In this document: positions 54,690 to 63,441 of the stretch, piece after piece | How positions within the stretch are numbered: the stretch's first letter is position 1 | How the letters are laid out: every line of letters begins with the position of its first letter | Assembly: GCA_014874455.1 (NCBI GenBank) | Contig: JADBJL010000114.1 | Span: 1-64,000, forward strand | Origin: Thermomicrobiaceae bacterium | GTDB lineage: Bacteria > Chloroflexota > Chloroflexia > Thermomicrobiales > Thermomicrobiaceae | Length of the DNA stretch: 64,000 nucleotides | Direction of reading: 5' to 3' | The notes under the pieces: model-generated | Databases searched by the model: none | Seen by the model: only the letters and a program-made list of their open reading frames with translations | Told to the model about the DNA's origin: nothing | Translations under genes and position numbers: made by a program

Positions 54690-56387
54690 ATGCGACGGAC
54701 TGCATGGGTGCTCGACCGTACGGAGGCCATCGGCGAGCGCGGGATGGTCGCCGCGAAGCACGAGCTGGCCGCCGAGGTCGGCGCGCAGGTGCTGGAGGCG
54801 GGCGGCAACGCCGTCGACGCTGCCGTCGCGACCGCGTTCACGGTCGGCGTCGTCGAGCCGTTCATGAACGGGATCGGCGGCGGTGGACTGATGCTGGTCT
54901 ACCTGGCTGACCGCCGCCAGACCGTGGCCATCGACTTCGCGATGACGGCCCCCCGCGCCGCGCGCCAGGACATGTACGAAGTGCTGGATGCGACCAGCCC
55001 GAGCATGTTCGGCTGGCGCGCCGTGCGTGACGACGCCAACATCCATGGCCCGCTCTCGATCGCGGTGCCGGGCACGGTCGCCGGGCTGGCGCTGGCCGCC
55101 GAGCGCTACGGCACCATGCCGCTGCGCGAGTTGATGCAGCCAGCGATCCGCTACGCCCGCCAGGGCTTCCCGGTGAGTTGGCACACCAGCTTCGAGATCG
55201 CTCAGGATCTCGAGCTACTCAACCGCTACCCTTCGACGCGGGCGATTTTTACCCGCGATGGCCTGCCCTGGCCGGTGTTGACCGGGCTGGAGCAGACCCT
55301 GCTCGTCCAAGCCGACCTGGCCCGCTCGCTGGAGGCGATCGCCGAGCAGGGCCCCGATGTCTTCTACCGGGGCGAGCTAGGCCGGACGCTGGTCGAGGGC
55401 CTGCGCGGCTTGGGCGCGATCCTGACCGAAGACGACTTGCGCTCCTACGAGGTGCGCGTCGCCGAGCCGCTCTGGGGGCACTACCGCGGCTACCGGGTCG
55501 CGACGGCTCCGGCGCCGTCCGGCGGCCCCACGCTGCTCGAATGTCTCAACCTGATGGAGTGCTTCGACCTGCGGGCGAGCGGCCACAACACCGGCGAGAC
55601 GCTCCATCGCCTGATCGAGGCATTCCGCCAGGCCTTCGTCGACCGCTTCGCCTACCTGGCTGACCCCGCCTTCGCCGACGTTCCGGTGGCTGCGTTGATC
55701 GATCCGGCCTACGCGCGCGAGCAGGCCTCGCGCATCGGCGAGCAGGCCCGGCTGACCGTCGAGCCGGGTGCCCCGGAGCGATTGGGAGTCCGCCAGCGCT
55801 ACGCCCGCTCGATGCCGAATTACGGCGCTGGCTCGACCACGCACCTCTCGGTCGTCGACCGCTGGGGCAACGCCGTCTCGCTGACCCAGACCTTGCTTTC
55901 GGCCTGGGGCTCGCGGGTGGTGGCGCCCGGCACCGGCATCCTGATGAACAACGGGATGATGTGGTTCGACCCCGAGCCGGGCCGCGCTAACTCGATCGAG
56001 CCGGGCAAGCGGCCGCTGGCCAACATGTCGCCCGCGCTCGTCTTCAAGGAGGAGCAGGTCTACCTCTCGCTGGGCGCGATGGGCGGGCGGAAGATCATCA
56101 ATGCGCTGGCCCAGATCATCTCCAACGTAGTCGACCACGGCATGGGAATCCAGGCGGCCATCACCGCCCCGCGAGTGGACTGTAGCCTGCATCCGGTTCA
56201 AGTCAGTAGCCGGATCGAACCCGCGGTCGTCGAGGGGCTGCGGGCGCGCGGTCACCGGCTGCAGGTGGTCGTGGAGGACGTGGGGAACGTCCCCTTCGCC
56301 AGTCCGGTGGGTATCCTGGTCGAGGCGGACGGCACGCTGCGCGGCGGTGCCAACCCGTACTATCCGGCGATGGCGATCGGCGTCTAG
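54690..56387 (+). CDS. ggt: Gamma-glutamyltransferase family, no signal peptide
   Basis: 565 aa, normal length. Conserved blocks: GMVAAKHELAAEVGAQVLEAGGNAVDAAVAT, MNGIGGGGLMLVYL, PSGGPTLLECLNLME. The autocleavage site with the catalytic Thr is GAGSTTHLSVVDRWGNAVSLTQT; then LNNGMMWFDPEPG and GKRPLANMSPALV. It self-processes to two subunits, then moves or hydrolyses a gamma-glutamyl or acyl amide. No signal peptide is seen, so it acts in the cytoplasm, unlike periplasmic GGTs. Several cytoplasmic relatives hydrolyse amide intermediates in catabolic pathways, which fits the amidohydrolase, LLM and RidA neighbours. Its stop shares CTAG with the convergent LLM gene. Confidence 0.9.
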   Translation: MRRTAWVLDRTEAIGERGMVAAKHELAAEVGAQVLEAGGNAVDAAVATAFTVGVVEPFMNGIGGGGLMLVYLADRRQTVAIDFAMTAPRAARQDMYEVLDATSPSMFGWRAVRDDANIHGPLSIAVPGTVAGLALAAERYGTMPLRELMQPAIRYARQGFPVSWHTSFEIAQDLELLNRYPSTRAIFTRDGLPWPVLTGLEQTLLVQADLARSLEAIAEQGPDVFYRGELGRTLVEGLRGLGAILTEDDLRSYEVRVAEPLWGHYRGYRVATAPAPSGGPTLLECLNLMECFDLRASGHNTGETLHRLIEAFRQAFVDRFAYLADPAFADVPVAALIDPAYAREQASRIGEQARLTVEPGAPERLGVRQRYARSMPNYGAGSTTHLSVVDRWGNAVSLTQTLLSAWGSRVVAPGTGILMNNGMMWFDPEPGRANSIEPGKRPLANMSPALVFKEEQVYLSLGAMGGRKIINALAQIISNVVDHGMGIQAAITAPRVDCSLHPVQVSSRIEPAVVEGLRARGHRLQVVVEDVGNVPFASPVGILVEADGTLRGGANPYYPAMAIGV

Positions 56388-57361
56388 CGATTGCCGAAGT
56401 AGGGTAGCACCTCGCGGCCGAGCAGCTCGATGGCGGCGACCGGATCCGGCCCGAGGGGCGGGCCGAAGCTCAGGTGCCGGGCGCCCATCTCCACCAGGCG
56501 CTCTAGCCGCGGGAGGATCTCCTTCGGGGTGCCGACCAGTCCGATCCGGAGCATCGGCTCGCTGACCAGCCGCCTGGCCTTGTCTGGATCGCGCTCGATG
56601 AGCAAGGCCCGCTCGATCGGCTGGAAGTCCTCCCGCGCCAGTCCCAGGCGCTCGAGGATCAGCGGGCTGAGCGCGCTCCCGTAGTAGGCGATCTTGTCGC
56701 GCAGCACAGCCTCGGCTCGCTCGCGGTCGTCCGCGATCGAGCACCAGACACAGGCGGCCAGGTCGATGTCGTCGAGCGAGCGGCCGGCGCGAGCCGCCCC
56801 CTCGGCGACCAGCGGGGCGACGGTCGCGAAGTGCTCTGGCGGAAAGAGCAGGGGTAGGGCGCCGTCGGCCAGCTCGCCAGCGAGCCGCAGCATCCCCGGG
56901 CTCATGGCGCCCAGGTAGATCGGCACCGGGTGAGCTGGGAAGCGCAGGTACGCCTCCGGCCCCCAGCCGGGGATGGGCTCTCCGGCGAGCGCGGCCCGGA
57001 TCGTGTGGATGGCACGCCGGGTCGCGGCCAGCGGCCGCTCCTGGCGGATACCGATCCACTCGAGGAAGTTGCCGGCTCCAGCAGAAAGACCGAGCAGGAA
57101 GCGGCCGCCGCCCAGCTCGTCCAGCGTCGCTGCCAGCATGGCGATCTCGGCCGGGTGCAGCGTGTAGGGGTTGAGCACGCCGCTGCCGACGGCGATCCGC
57201 TCCGTGACCTGAAGCATGGTCGTCAGGAGCACCGGCGCGCTGCGCAGGAACAGGTCGTGGCTGACCCAAATCTGATGGAATCCGGCGGCATCGGCGGCAC
57301 GCGCCAGCCGCGCGTACTCGCGGAGCGGTAGGTCGTTGTTCAGCCGGATGCTGAACCTCAT
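56384..57361 (-). CDS. LLM-class flavin- or F420-dependent oxidoreductase
   Basis: 325 aa. Luciferase-like TIM barrel: MRFSIRLNNDLPLREYARLARAADAAGFHQIWVSHD at the start, ERIAVGSGVLNPYTLHPAEIAM, and ELGGGRFLLGLSAGAGNFL (cofactor-phosphate loop). PVPIYLGAMSPGMLRLAGELADGALP is the C-terminal signature of the F420 branch (mer-like). FMN cannot be excluded. No substrate is readable. It is co-translated with ridA by ATGA overlap, convergent with ggt. Confidence 0.85.
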   Translation of the reverse strand: MRFSIRLNNDLPLREYARLARAADAAGFHQIWVSHDLFLRSAPVLLTTMLQVTERIAVGSGVLNPYTLHPAEIAMLAATLDELGGGRFLLGLSAGAGNFLEWIGIRQERPLAATRRAIHTIRAALAGEPIPGWGPEAYLRFPAHPVPIYLGAMSPGMLRLAGELADGALPLLFPPEHFATVAPLVAEGAARAGRSLDDIDLAACVWCSIADDRERAEAVLRDKIAYYGSALSPLILERLGLAREDFQPIERALLIERDPDKARRLVSEPMLRIGLVGTPKEILPRLERLVEMGARHLSFGPPLGPDPVAAIELLGREVLPYFGNR

Positions 57362-57762
57362 CTGCTCGCTCTGCTACCGATCACCGCGTCGGCCTCGATC
57401 TCGACCAGATAGTCCGGGCCCACCAGCCGGCTGACCTCGATGAGCGTGTTGGCCGGTCGGATCTCGCTGAAGTAGGCGGCGTGGGCACGACCCACCGCTT
57501 CCCAATCATCGGCGTTGGTGACGTAGACGCGCGTGCGCACCACGTCGGACAGCGAGGCTCCGGCAGCTTCGAGCGCCCGCTTGATCTTCTCGAGGATGAA
57601 GCGGGCCTGCGCCTCCGGGTCTCCCCGGCCGACGACATTGTCCTGGTCGTCGGTGGCGGTGGTGCCGGAGACGAACACCAAGTCGCCGACGCGCACCGCG
57701 CGCGAATAGCCGACTCGCCCTTCCCAGACCGTGCCTGAAGAGATCCGGATCCGCTCGACCAT
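57358..57762 (-). CDS. RidA-family deaminase
   Basis: 134 aa from ATG 57762 (AGGGAGA upstream). VGYSRAVRVGDLVFVSGTTATDDQDNVVGRGDP is the family's N-terminal half. VRTRVYVTNADDWEAVGRAHAAYF and RPANTLIEVSRLVGPDYLVEIEADAV carry the substrate-binding Arg and the trimer Glu. RidA-type proteins hydrolyse reactive enamine/imine intermediates released by PLP enzymes. This one looks like a Rid4-7 type rather than archetypal RidA, which fits a catabolic cluster. First gene of the ridA-LLM unit. Confidence 0.85.
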   Translation of the reverse strand: MVERIRISSGTVWEGRVGYSRAVRVGDLVFVSGTTATDDQDNVVGRGDPEAQARFILEKIKRALEAAGASLSDVVRTRVYVTNADDWEAVGRAHAAYFSEIRPANTLIEVSRLVGPDYLVEIEADAVIGSRASR

Positions 57763-58113
57763 GCGGTGTCTCCCTGCCCTGCTGCCCGAAGCACAACGCG
57801 GAACTGTACCATCGTCTGAAGCGGGCACACCAGCCGCCGGTCATGCCCGAGTGCCGACTCCCGCAGGCAAGGCATGACGGCCCTCGCGTTGCGCCTCGCC
57901 GGAGCGAGTCGCGCGCCAAAAAAGGCCCCGCCGGCAATGAGCCGACGGGGCCAGGGCTGTGAGGAGGGGAGGAGTATGCTTACCCGGCAGCAACCACGAG
58001 GCCCAAACCAGTGCGGCGACCATCGGTACGAGCTGTAGTCAAACAGAAGGTTAGTCAATCGCGCCAGCGATGTCAAGTCGCCGTGGGTCTCCAGGGCGGA
58101 GCAGGGTACACGC
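57763..58113 (-). promoter_or_regulatory. ridA leader with promoter and internal terminator
   Basis: No gene is convincing in these 351 nt. Minus strand: TTGACA (58076-58071), 17 nt, TAACCT (58053-58048), start near 58041. About 90 nt further is a strong intrinsic terminator (57918-57952), and then ~155 nt remain before ridA. It is either a leader with an attenuator or riboswitch-like switch, or a discrete small RNA of about 120 nt. A 60-codon frame starting at 58023 (MVAALVWASWLLPG) overlaps it but has no ribosome site. Confidence 0.5.
57918..57952 (-). terminator. Intrinsic terminator with T6
   Basis: Minus strand GGCCCCG plus GCCG stem halves (57952-57942) pair with CGGC plus CGGGGCC (57934-57924) around a short loop. 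A run of six T (57923-57918) follows immediately. This is the best intrinsic terminator in the window. It can stop transcripts from the promoter at 58048-58076, and any read-through from the lipocalin-like gene ending at 58114. Confidence 0.8.
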
Positions 58114-59253
58114 TCACGAGGGACGCGGAGGAGGTGGCAGATGGGTAGCCACGTGCTCGCCTCCGGAGCCGGACGCGTAGCCGGTCAACTCCACGTAGCC
58201 GAGGCCGGCTACCGGCCGGCCGTCGTCGAGGCCATGTACCTCGACCGCGCCTTCCCAATAAATCACGCCGGTCGATGCGACCGCCTGGAGCTCCTGGTCG
58301 AGAAGGAGCGGGCTGACCGTCAGCCTGAGGCGCTCGGCTGGGAGTTCCACGATCCACCCGGAAGGGTACGTCGCACCGGTGTGCGGGCTTGTCCACTGGC
58401 CGGTCGCGGCGATAGCGAAGTCGTCGCCGCGCAGGTAGACCGGTGAGCCGTCGGGCTGGACGAGCGTGCCGCTCCCGAAGACGACATGCCCCGCGCCGTC
58501 GTGCGTGTTCCAGAGCATCAGCTCGCGGCCATCGTCGAGCTGGATCGCGAACCAGTTCCAGCCGCCGCGGCCGGCCAGGAGGAAGTTGCCCCACTGGTGA
58601 TCCATCCAGGCCTGTCCGGTGACGGCCAGTGACTGCCCCTCGACGCTCAGGGTGCCGGTCGCTTCCAGCCGGGTACGCGAATAGTAGTACGAGCCGGTCT
58701 CCGGAGCCCAGGCGAAGTAGCCGTCCTCGTCGTGGAGCACCGGTGGCTTGGTGTCGCGCAGGTTGAGGGTGATCGCGTACCCGGGCATCGTTGCCTGGAT
58801 CCGGTCTTCGCCCGTCCCGAGTTCGAGTTGCCATTCGGCCACGCGTAAGACGACGGGAGGCTCGTGTCCCGGCCTTGGCCCGATGGCCGTTCGCTCGGCC
58901 CAGCGGAATGCCTGGCGCTGGAGGTCGGTGATCGCGAAATGGGCAGCGTACGCGGTGGGATAGCCGAACCGTTGCCCCTGGAAGACCACGAACTCGAAGC
59001 CGAAGCGCCTGCCGCTCGCGTCCACGAGGTGACCGGTGTAGTACCACCACTCGGTCAGGACGTCGTGCGGGCCGTGGTCGCGCGGGAAACGTATCGGCTG
59101 GGGCGCTGGCACCGGCGTGAGGAACAGGCTGGCTGGGCGCTCGGCAGGGGAGGCTACTGGCTGTGGCGTGGCGCTCGGTGTGCCAGCGCGGTCGGCACCG
59201 CACGCGGCCACCAGCAGCGTGACGCACAGGTTCATGAGCAAGAGACGCCGCAT
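58114..59253 (-). CDS. Lipocalin-like lipoprotein (AttH/CrtC family)
   Basis: 379 aa from ATG 59253. Signal peptide ends in lipobox LVAAC (near residue 17), then a Pro/Ala/Ser linker. PRDHGPHDVLTEWWYYTGHL is the family hallmark. GRRFGFEFVVFQGQRFG and WMDHQWGNF are other conserved blocks of the tandem lipocalin fold; the latter corresponds to catalytic or ligand residues in carotenoid 1,2-hydratase CrtC. The family binds or hydrates hydrophobic molecules. The gene begins four bases after the MMPL exporter stops, so it may hand over or modify the exported lipid on the outer face. Confidence 0.85.
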   Translation of the reverse strand: MRRLLLMNLCVTLLVAACGADRAGTPSATPQPVASPAERPASLFLTPVPAPQPIRFPRDHGPHDVLTEWWYYTGHLVDASGRRFGFEFVVFQGQRFGYPTAYAAHFAITDLQRQAFRWAERTAIGPRPGHEPPVVLRVAEWQLELGTGEDRIQATMPGYAITLNLRDTKPPVLHDEDGYFAWAPETGSYYYSRTRLEATGTLSVEGQSLAVTGQAWMDHQWGNFLLAGRGGWNWFAIQLDDGRELMLWNTHDGAGHVVFGSGTLVQPDGSPVYLRGDDFAIAATGQWTSPHTGATYPSGWIVELPAERLRLTVSPLLLDQELQAVASTGVIYWEGAVEVHGLDDGRPVAGLGYVELTGYASGSGGEHVATHLPPPPRPS

Positions 59254-59255
59254 AC

Positions 59256-61463
59256 CTAGTGTTCCCAGCCCCGCTCGGGGAGGAGCCGGAGCATCACTGG
59301 TGGCACCCACCAGTTCCAGTCTCCCAGCAGCCGCATGGTGGCCGGTACGAGCAGCACGCGGACGACGCTGGCGTCGAGCGCGATTGCCAGCCCGATTCCG
59401 AGACCGAGCGCCTTGATCAGGACGACGTCAGCGCTGACGAAGGCGGTGGCGACGACCACGAGGATGAGCGCGGCTCCGGTGATGATCCGGCCGCTACGAG
59501 CCAAGCCGCTGGCCACGGCTTGCCGGTTATCGCCGGTCTGATCCCAGGCCTCGCGGACGCGACTGAGGAGGAAGACCTCGTAGTCCATGCTCAGGCCGAA
59601 CAGCAGGCAGAACATGACGATCGGCAGCGAGGCTTCGATGAACCCGAGCGGCCGGAAGCGGAGCAGGCTGCTCAAATGGCCGTCCTGAAAGACGAAGACG
59701 AGTGCCCCGTAGCTCGCTGTCAGGCTCAGCGCGTTGAGGATGACTGCCTTGAGCGGCAGGAGCACGGAGCGGAGCAGGAAGAAGAGCACGACGTAGGTCG
59801 CGACGACCACGGTCAGCGCGGCGTAGGGGAACTCGCTGTACATCAGGTCGACCACGTCGACGATCTCCGCAGTGCCGCCGTCCACCAGCATGCGCAATCC
59901 TGGCCCGGGATCCATCGCCCGGATGGTCTGGAGCAGTGCCTTCGCCTGGTCACTCGCTGGGAGAGCGTCGGTGTACACGTAGATAGCCGCGACGTGCTGG
60001 CCTGCGAGTTGCCGGTAGGCACTGGCGATCACCGGGTCGTGGATGAGCGACGGCTCAGTATAGAGGAGCTGGTACTGGCCCAGCGAGATCCGTGGGTCGA
60101 TGGTGACGATACTGGAGATGCTCGCGACGCGCGGGTCGGCCGCGATCCGTCGGGTCAGGTCGTAGAGGGCAGCGATCGTCTGCGGGTCGTTCACCGGGCG
60201 CTCGCTCTGCACGGCCACGATGATGGGCGAGAGCGCACCGTCGCCGAAGGCAGCGCGGAAGCGCTCGAACGCCTGGCGCGAGGGCGTCGTGGTCGGAAGG
60301 ATCGTCGCATCGGGCGAGCTCAACCGGACGTGCAGGAACGGTGCTCCGAGGGTCAAGAGGAGCACGACCACCGGGATCGCGACCCGCCACGGGTGCGTCA
60401 TGACCACATTGGAGACTCGTACCCAGAAGGCGCCGGTCTCGGCCGCGCGCCGGTGCACCGTCAGCGCGTTGATCCGGTGGCCGAGGCTGCCCAGGAGAGC
60501 TGGCAGGAGCGTCAGCGCGGCCGAGACCGCGACCAGGACGACCAGCACGCCAGCGATCCCGACCGAGCGCATGAACAGGAACTCGAAGAATGCCAGCCCG
60601 CTCAACCCGATGAGCACCGTCAGCCCGGAGAAGAAGACCGCCCGGCCAGCGGTGGCGGTGGTGACCTCGACAGCGCGCGCCACGGTGCCGCGCTCGAGTT
60701 CCTCGCGGAACCGGCTGACGATGAAGAGCGAGTAGTCGATGGCCAGCCCCAACCCGAGCAGGGTGGCGACGTTGAGCGTGAAGATGGAGAGCTCGGTCAC
60801 GCGAGTAATGGCGTAGACCAGCGCCAGCACGATGGCCACGCTGACCCCGCCGACCGCGAGCGGGACGCCAGCGGCGACCAGACTGCCGAAAACGAAAACC
60901 AGAGCGGCCAAGGCGAAGGGGAAGGCGATCAGCTCGGCTCGCCGCAGGTCGCGCTCGGTCACGGTCTCCAGGTCGGCGTAGAAGACTGGGGAGCCTGCCA
61001 GCCTGACCTCAAGCTCGGTGGGGACGATCGACCGCTCGATATCGTCCTTCAGCCGTTGGGACTCTTCTGGGGGAAGGTTGATCCGCACGAGCGCGTAGGC
61101 CAGCGACCCGTCGGGCGCGATCTGGCTCGGGTTCTGGTCGAACCAGGAGATGCTCCCGATCTCGGGGATGCTCGTGAGCTGGCTGAGGGCACGGTGCGCC
61201 TGCTCGATGAACGCGGGGTCGGTTGGCTTGAGACGAGGATGGCTGAAGAGGACGATCAATGTGGCAGGGCTGTACTCGGGGATCTCCTGCTCGAGCAGCG
61301 CCCGGGCGCGGGCCGCTTCGGTGTGCGGGCTGGAGAAGCCACCGACTTCGAGTGCGCTCGAGACGCGGGGTAGGAAGGGAAGCGTGACCAGGAAGAAGAC
61401 GATCCAGGCCGCGATGACGATCCACCGGTGCCGGAACGATTGCCTCCCGATCCAACGGAACAC
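59256..61463 (-). CDS. MMPL/RND-family lipid exporter
   Basis: 735 aa from GTG 61463 (GGAGGC upstream); an in-frame extension to 61595 is not supported. Twelve membrane helices in two halves, each with a large extracytoplasmic loop (about 40-160 and 375-520). The proton-relay Asp lies in the conserved GLGLAIDYSLFIVSRFREE (first half), with GLSMDYEVFLLSRVREAW in the second, both typical of MmpL. Such proteins move lipids, siderophores or pigments across the membrane using the proton gradient. The lipocalin-like lipoprotein follows by a few bases and probably acts with it. Divergent from the methyltransferase gene. Confidence 0.9.
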   Translation of the reverse strand: MFRWIGRQSFRHRWIVIAAWIVFFLVTLPFLPRVSSALEVGGFSSPHTEAARARALLEQEIPEYSPATLIVLFSHPRLKPTDPAFIEQAHRALSQLTSIPEIGSISWFDQNPSQIAPDGSLAYALVRINLPPEESQRLKDDIERSIVPTELEVRLAGSPVFYADLETVTERDLRRAELIAFPFALAALVFVFGSLVAAGVPLAVGGVSVAIVLALVYAITRVTELSIFTLNVATLLGLGLAIDYSLFIVSRFREELERGTVARAVEVTTATAGRAVFFSGLTVLIGLSGLAFFEFLFMRSVGIAGVLVVLVAVSAALTLLPALLGSLGHRINALTVHRRAAETGAFWVRVSNVVMTHPWRVAIPVVVLLLTLGAPFLHVRLSSPDATILPTTTPSRQAFERFRAAFGDGALSPIIVAVQSERPVNDPQTIAALYDLTRRIAADPRVASISSIVTIDPRISLGQYQLLYTEPSLIHDPVIASAYRQLAGQHVAAIYVYTDALPASDQAKALLQTIRAMDPGPGLRMLVDGGTAEIVDVVDLMYSEFPYAALTVVVATYVVLFFLLRSVLLPLKAVILNALSLTASYGALVFVFQDGHLSSLLRFRPLGFIEASLPIVMFCLLFGLSMDYEVFLLSRVREAWDQTGDNRQAVASGLARSGRIITGAALILVVVATAFVSADVVLIKALGLGIGLAIALDASVVRVLLVPATMRLLGDWNWWVPPVMLRLLPERGWEH

Positions 61464-61636
61464 GCTGCGCCTCCCTGAGCGCCCTACACCGCTCCCTATA
61501 ACCCGCTCAGGTGTACCACACCAGCCGGTGTCCTCGGCCAGCTCGGCTCGAGCGCGCTCAGGCGGCTGCGCACGGTTTGGCGCGACGACGTCCACCGACG
61601 ATAATCGACGGTGCGGAGTCAGGTGGAGCAGGGACG

Positions 61637-62446
61637 ATGAGTGACGGCACCGAGATCAAGCACCGGGTGCGAGAGCAGTTCGGCGCGGCGGCCGAGGCAT
61701 ATGTGCGTAGCCGGTCGCACGCGGCGGGGCACGACCTGAGGCGGTTGGTAGAGTGGGCCGCGGTGCGGCCTGGTGAGCTGGCGCTCGATGTCGCGACTGG
61801 TGGCGGCCATACCGGACTGGCGCTGGCTCGGCAGGGTGCTCGGGTCATCCTGCTCGACCTGACCACGAGGATGCTCCAGGCCGCGCGCCGCGCCGCGGCC
61901 GATCGCGGCGTCGTACCGGCCGGCTTGCTCGCGGCCGACGCCGAGGCATTGCCGCTGGCCGATGGCTGTGTCGGCCTGGTGACGTGCCGGATTGCCCCGC
62001 ACCACTTCGCCGAACCGGAAGCGTTCGTCCGAGAGGTGGCGCGTGTCCTCGAACCGGGCGGGCGTCTCCTGTTGCTCGACAGCCTAGCCCCAGCCGACCG
62101 CGAGCTCGACCTGTTGGTCAACGAGCTCGAACGGCGCCGCGACCCCAGCCACGTGCGCTCCTACACGCTGGCTGAGTGGTGTGGCTTCCTGTCCCGGGCA
62201 GGACTTCAGATCCAGCGCCTCGAGGTGATCTACCGTCGCCACGAGTGGGAAGACTGGACGGTTCGCTCGGGGATGACCGAGGCGGCGAGGGATGCGCTCG
62301 CGCAGTGGTTGCTGAGCCAGGAGGGAGTGTGCCGCTTCCTCGACGTCGACCTCGCACAGGGGCGTGTCGCCAGCTTTCGCGACGACAAGGTGTTGATCCA
62401 AGCGCGCAAGCCGCTGTCGCAACCGGCAGCGTTCTCCGATCGATAG
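61637..62446 (+). CDS. SAM-dependent methyltransferase (class I, UbiE-like)
   Basis: 269 aa from ATG 61637 (GGAGCAGGGA upstream). Motif I ALDVATGGGHTGLALARQGARVILLDLT (about 48-75), motif II AEALPLADGCVGLVTCRIAPHHF, and RVLEPGGRLLLLDSLAP are the standard Rossmann methyltransferase signatures. The wording ATGGGHT, HHF matches a subgroup often annotated as methyltransferase type 11. The C-terminal half (ELERRRDPSHVRSYTLAEWCGFLSRAGL) holds the substrate pocket. Product unknown. Confidence 0.88.
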   Translation: MSDGTEIKHRVREQFGAAAEAYVRSRSHAAGHDLRRLVEWAAVRPGELALDVATGGGHTGLALARQGARVILLDLTTRMLQAARRAAADRGVVPAGLLAADAEALPLADGCVGLVTCRIAPHHFAEPEAFVREVARVLEPGGRLLLLDSLAPADRELDLLVNELERRRDPSHVRSYTLAEWCGFLSRAGLQIQRLEVIYRRHEWEDWTVRSGMTEAARDALAQWLLSQEGVCRFLDVDLAQGRVASFRDDKVLIQARKPLSQPAAFSDR

Positions 62447-62600
62447 TTGCTGGCCTCGCGTGCTCTCCGGCTGGCTGGCGCGCATGGTCATCGAGGTGGT
62501 ACGGGATACTGTGCGAGAATGGAGATCGGGGGTGCTGTGGCTCGGCTGCTCGACGGCTAACCGGCCAGGGCAGTAGAGCGCTCCGGAGCGAGGGGGATTC

Positions 62601-63428
62601 GTGTCTGGGATCAGCACGGACGGGCTGATACACATCGCGCTCGAACTGGCAGGGATGCGCCAGCTTCCGGCCGACAGCGCAGTGTACGTCTCCGGGGAGG
62701 CGCTGGCGCGAGTCCTGTTCGGGATCGATATCGGGCCGGCGGAGTTGCTGATTGCGCGTGAGCTGGGCTGCGACGGCGTCATCGCTCATCACCCGGCTGG
62801 TGGCAGCGCGACGCTCCGTTTTCCGGAAGTACTTGCCCGTCACGTCGAGCTGATGGTCGAGCACGGCGTACCGCGCGAGGTGGCCCGCGATGCGATCAAG
62901 CCGCTGGTGTCGCGCGCGATCCTGCGCGCCCAGGCGGCAAACTACGACCACGCGCCGTCGTTTGCCCGGCTGCTGCGGATGCCCTTTCTCAATATCCATC
63001 TCCCGCTGGATGAGATCGGCCGGCGGTTGATGGTCGAGGCGATCGAGCGACACACGGCCAGCCTCGGCCGGGAACCGGTGGTGCAGGATGTCATTGACGC
63101 GCTCCTGACACTCCCTGAGTTCGCCCAGGCTCCCACGCAGGTCATGGTGCCGGTCGGCGCGGTCGACCGGCCGGCGGGCAAAGTAGCGGTCGTGCATGGT
63201 GCTGGGACGAATGGCGGCGCTGCAGTGGCGAAGGCATACTTCGATCATGGTGTATCGACAGTGGTCTACATCCACATTGCGCCGGAGGAAGTCGAGCGGC
63301 TGCGCGCGGACGGCCGCGGCAATCTGATCGTGGCGGGCCACATCGCGGCTGATCTGGTGGGAATTAACCGGTACGTCGCCGAACTCGAGGCGCGTGGGCT
63401 CGAGGTCGTTCGCGCAAGTGGCCTGTGA
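62601..63428 (+). CDS. NIF3/DUF34-family metal-binding protein
   Basis: 275 aa, GTG start with GAGGGGGA upstream. GCDGVIAHHPAGG contains the family's metal-binding His pair. FARLLRMPFLNIHLPLDEIGRRL resembles the second block (normally xxHTxxD). GHIAADLVGINRYVAELEARGLEV is the C-terminal GHxxSE...G-like block, but with AAD in place of SE. NIF3 proteins are toroidal hexamers with two metals, and their physiological role is disputed (GTP cyclohydrolase I type 2 annotation is not proven). A few substituted ligands make this a divergent member. The next gene starts 13 nt later. Confidence 0.8.
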   Translation: MSGISTDGLIHIALELAGMRQLPADSAVYVSGEALARVLFGIDIGPAELLIARELGCDGVIAHHPAGGSATLRFPEVLARHVELMVEHGVPREVARDAIKPLVSRAILRAQAANYDHAPSFARLLRMPFLNIHLPLDEIGRRLMVEAIERHTASLGREPVVQDVIDALLTLPEFAQAPTQVMVPVGAVDRPAGKVAVVHGAGTNGGAAVAKAYFDHGVSTVVYIHIAPEEVERLRADGRGNLIVAGHIAADLVGINRYVAELEARGLEVVRASGL

Positions 63429-63441
63429 AAGAGTCGCTGCG

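Noticed and set aside
57976-58038. 20-codon plus-strand peptide with a strong ribosome site (ATG 57976)
   Set aside because: No plus-strand gene follows; the apparent ribosome site is the complement of a CU-rich stretch in the minus-strand leader.
59259-61373. Very long open frame on the strand opposite the MMPL gene
   Set aside because: High GC3 in the MMPL gene removes stops from the antisense frame; its Asp/Glu/Gln/Arg-rich product has no fold-like pattern, while the minus-strand protein has clear motifs. The same applies to long antisense frames at 21792-23732 and 55377-57269.
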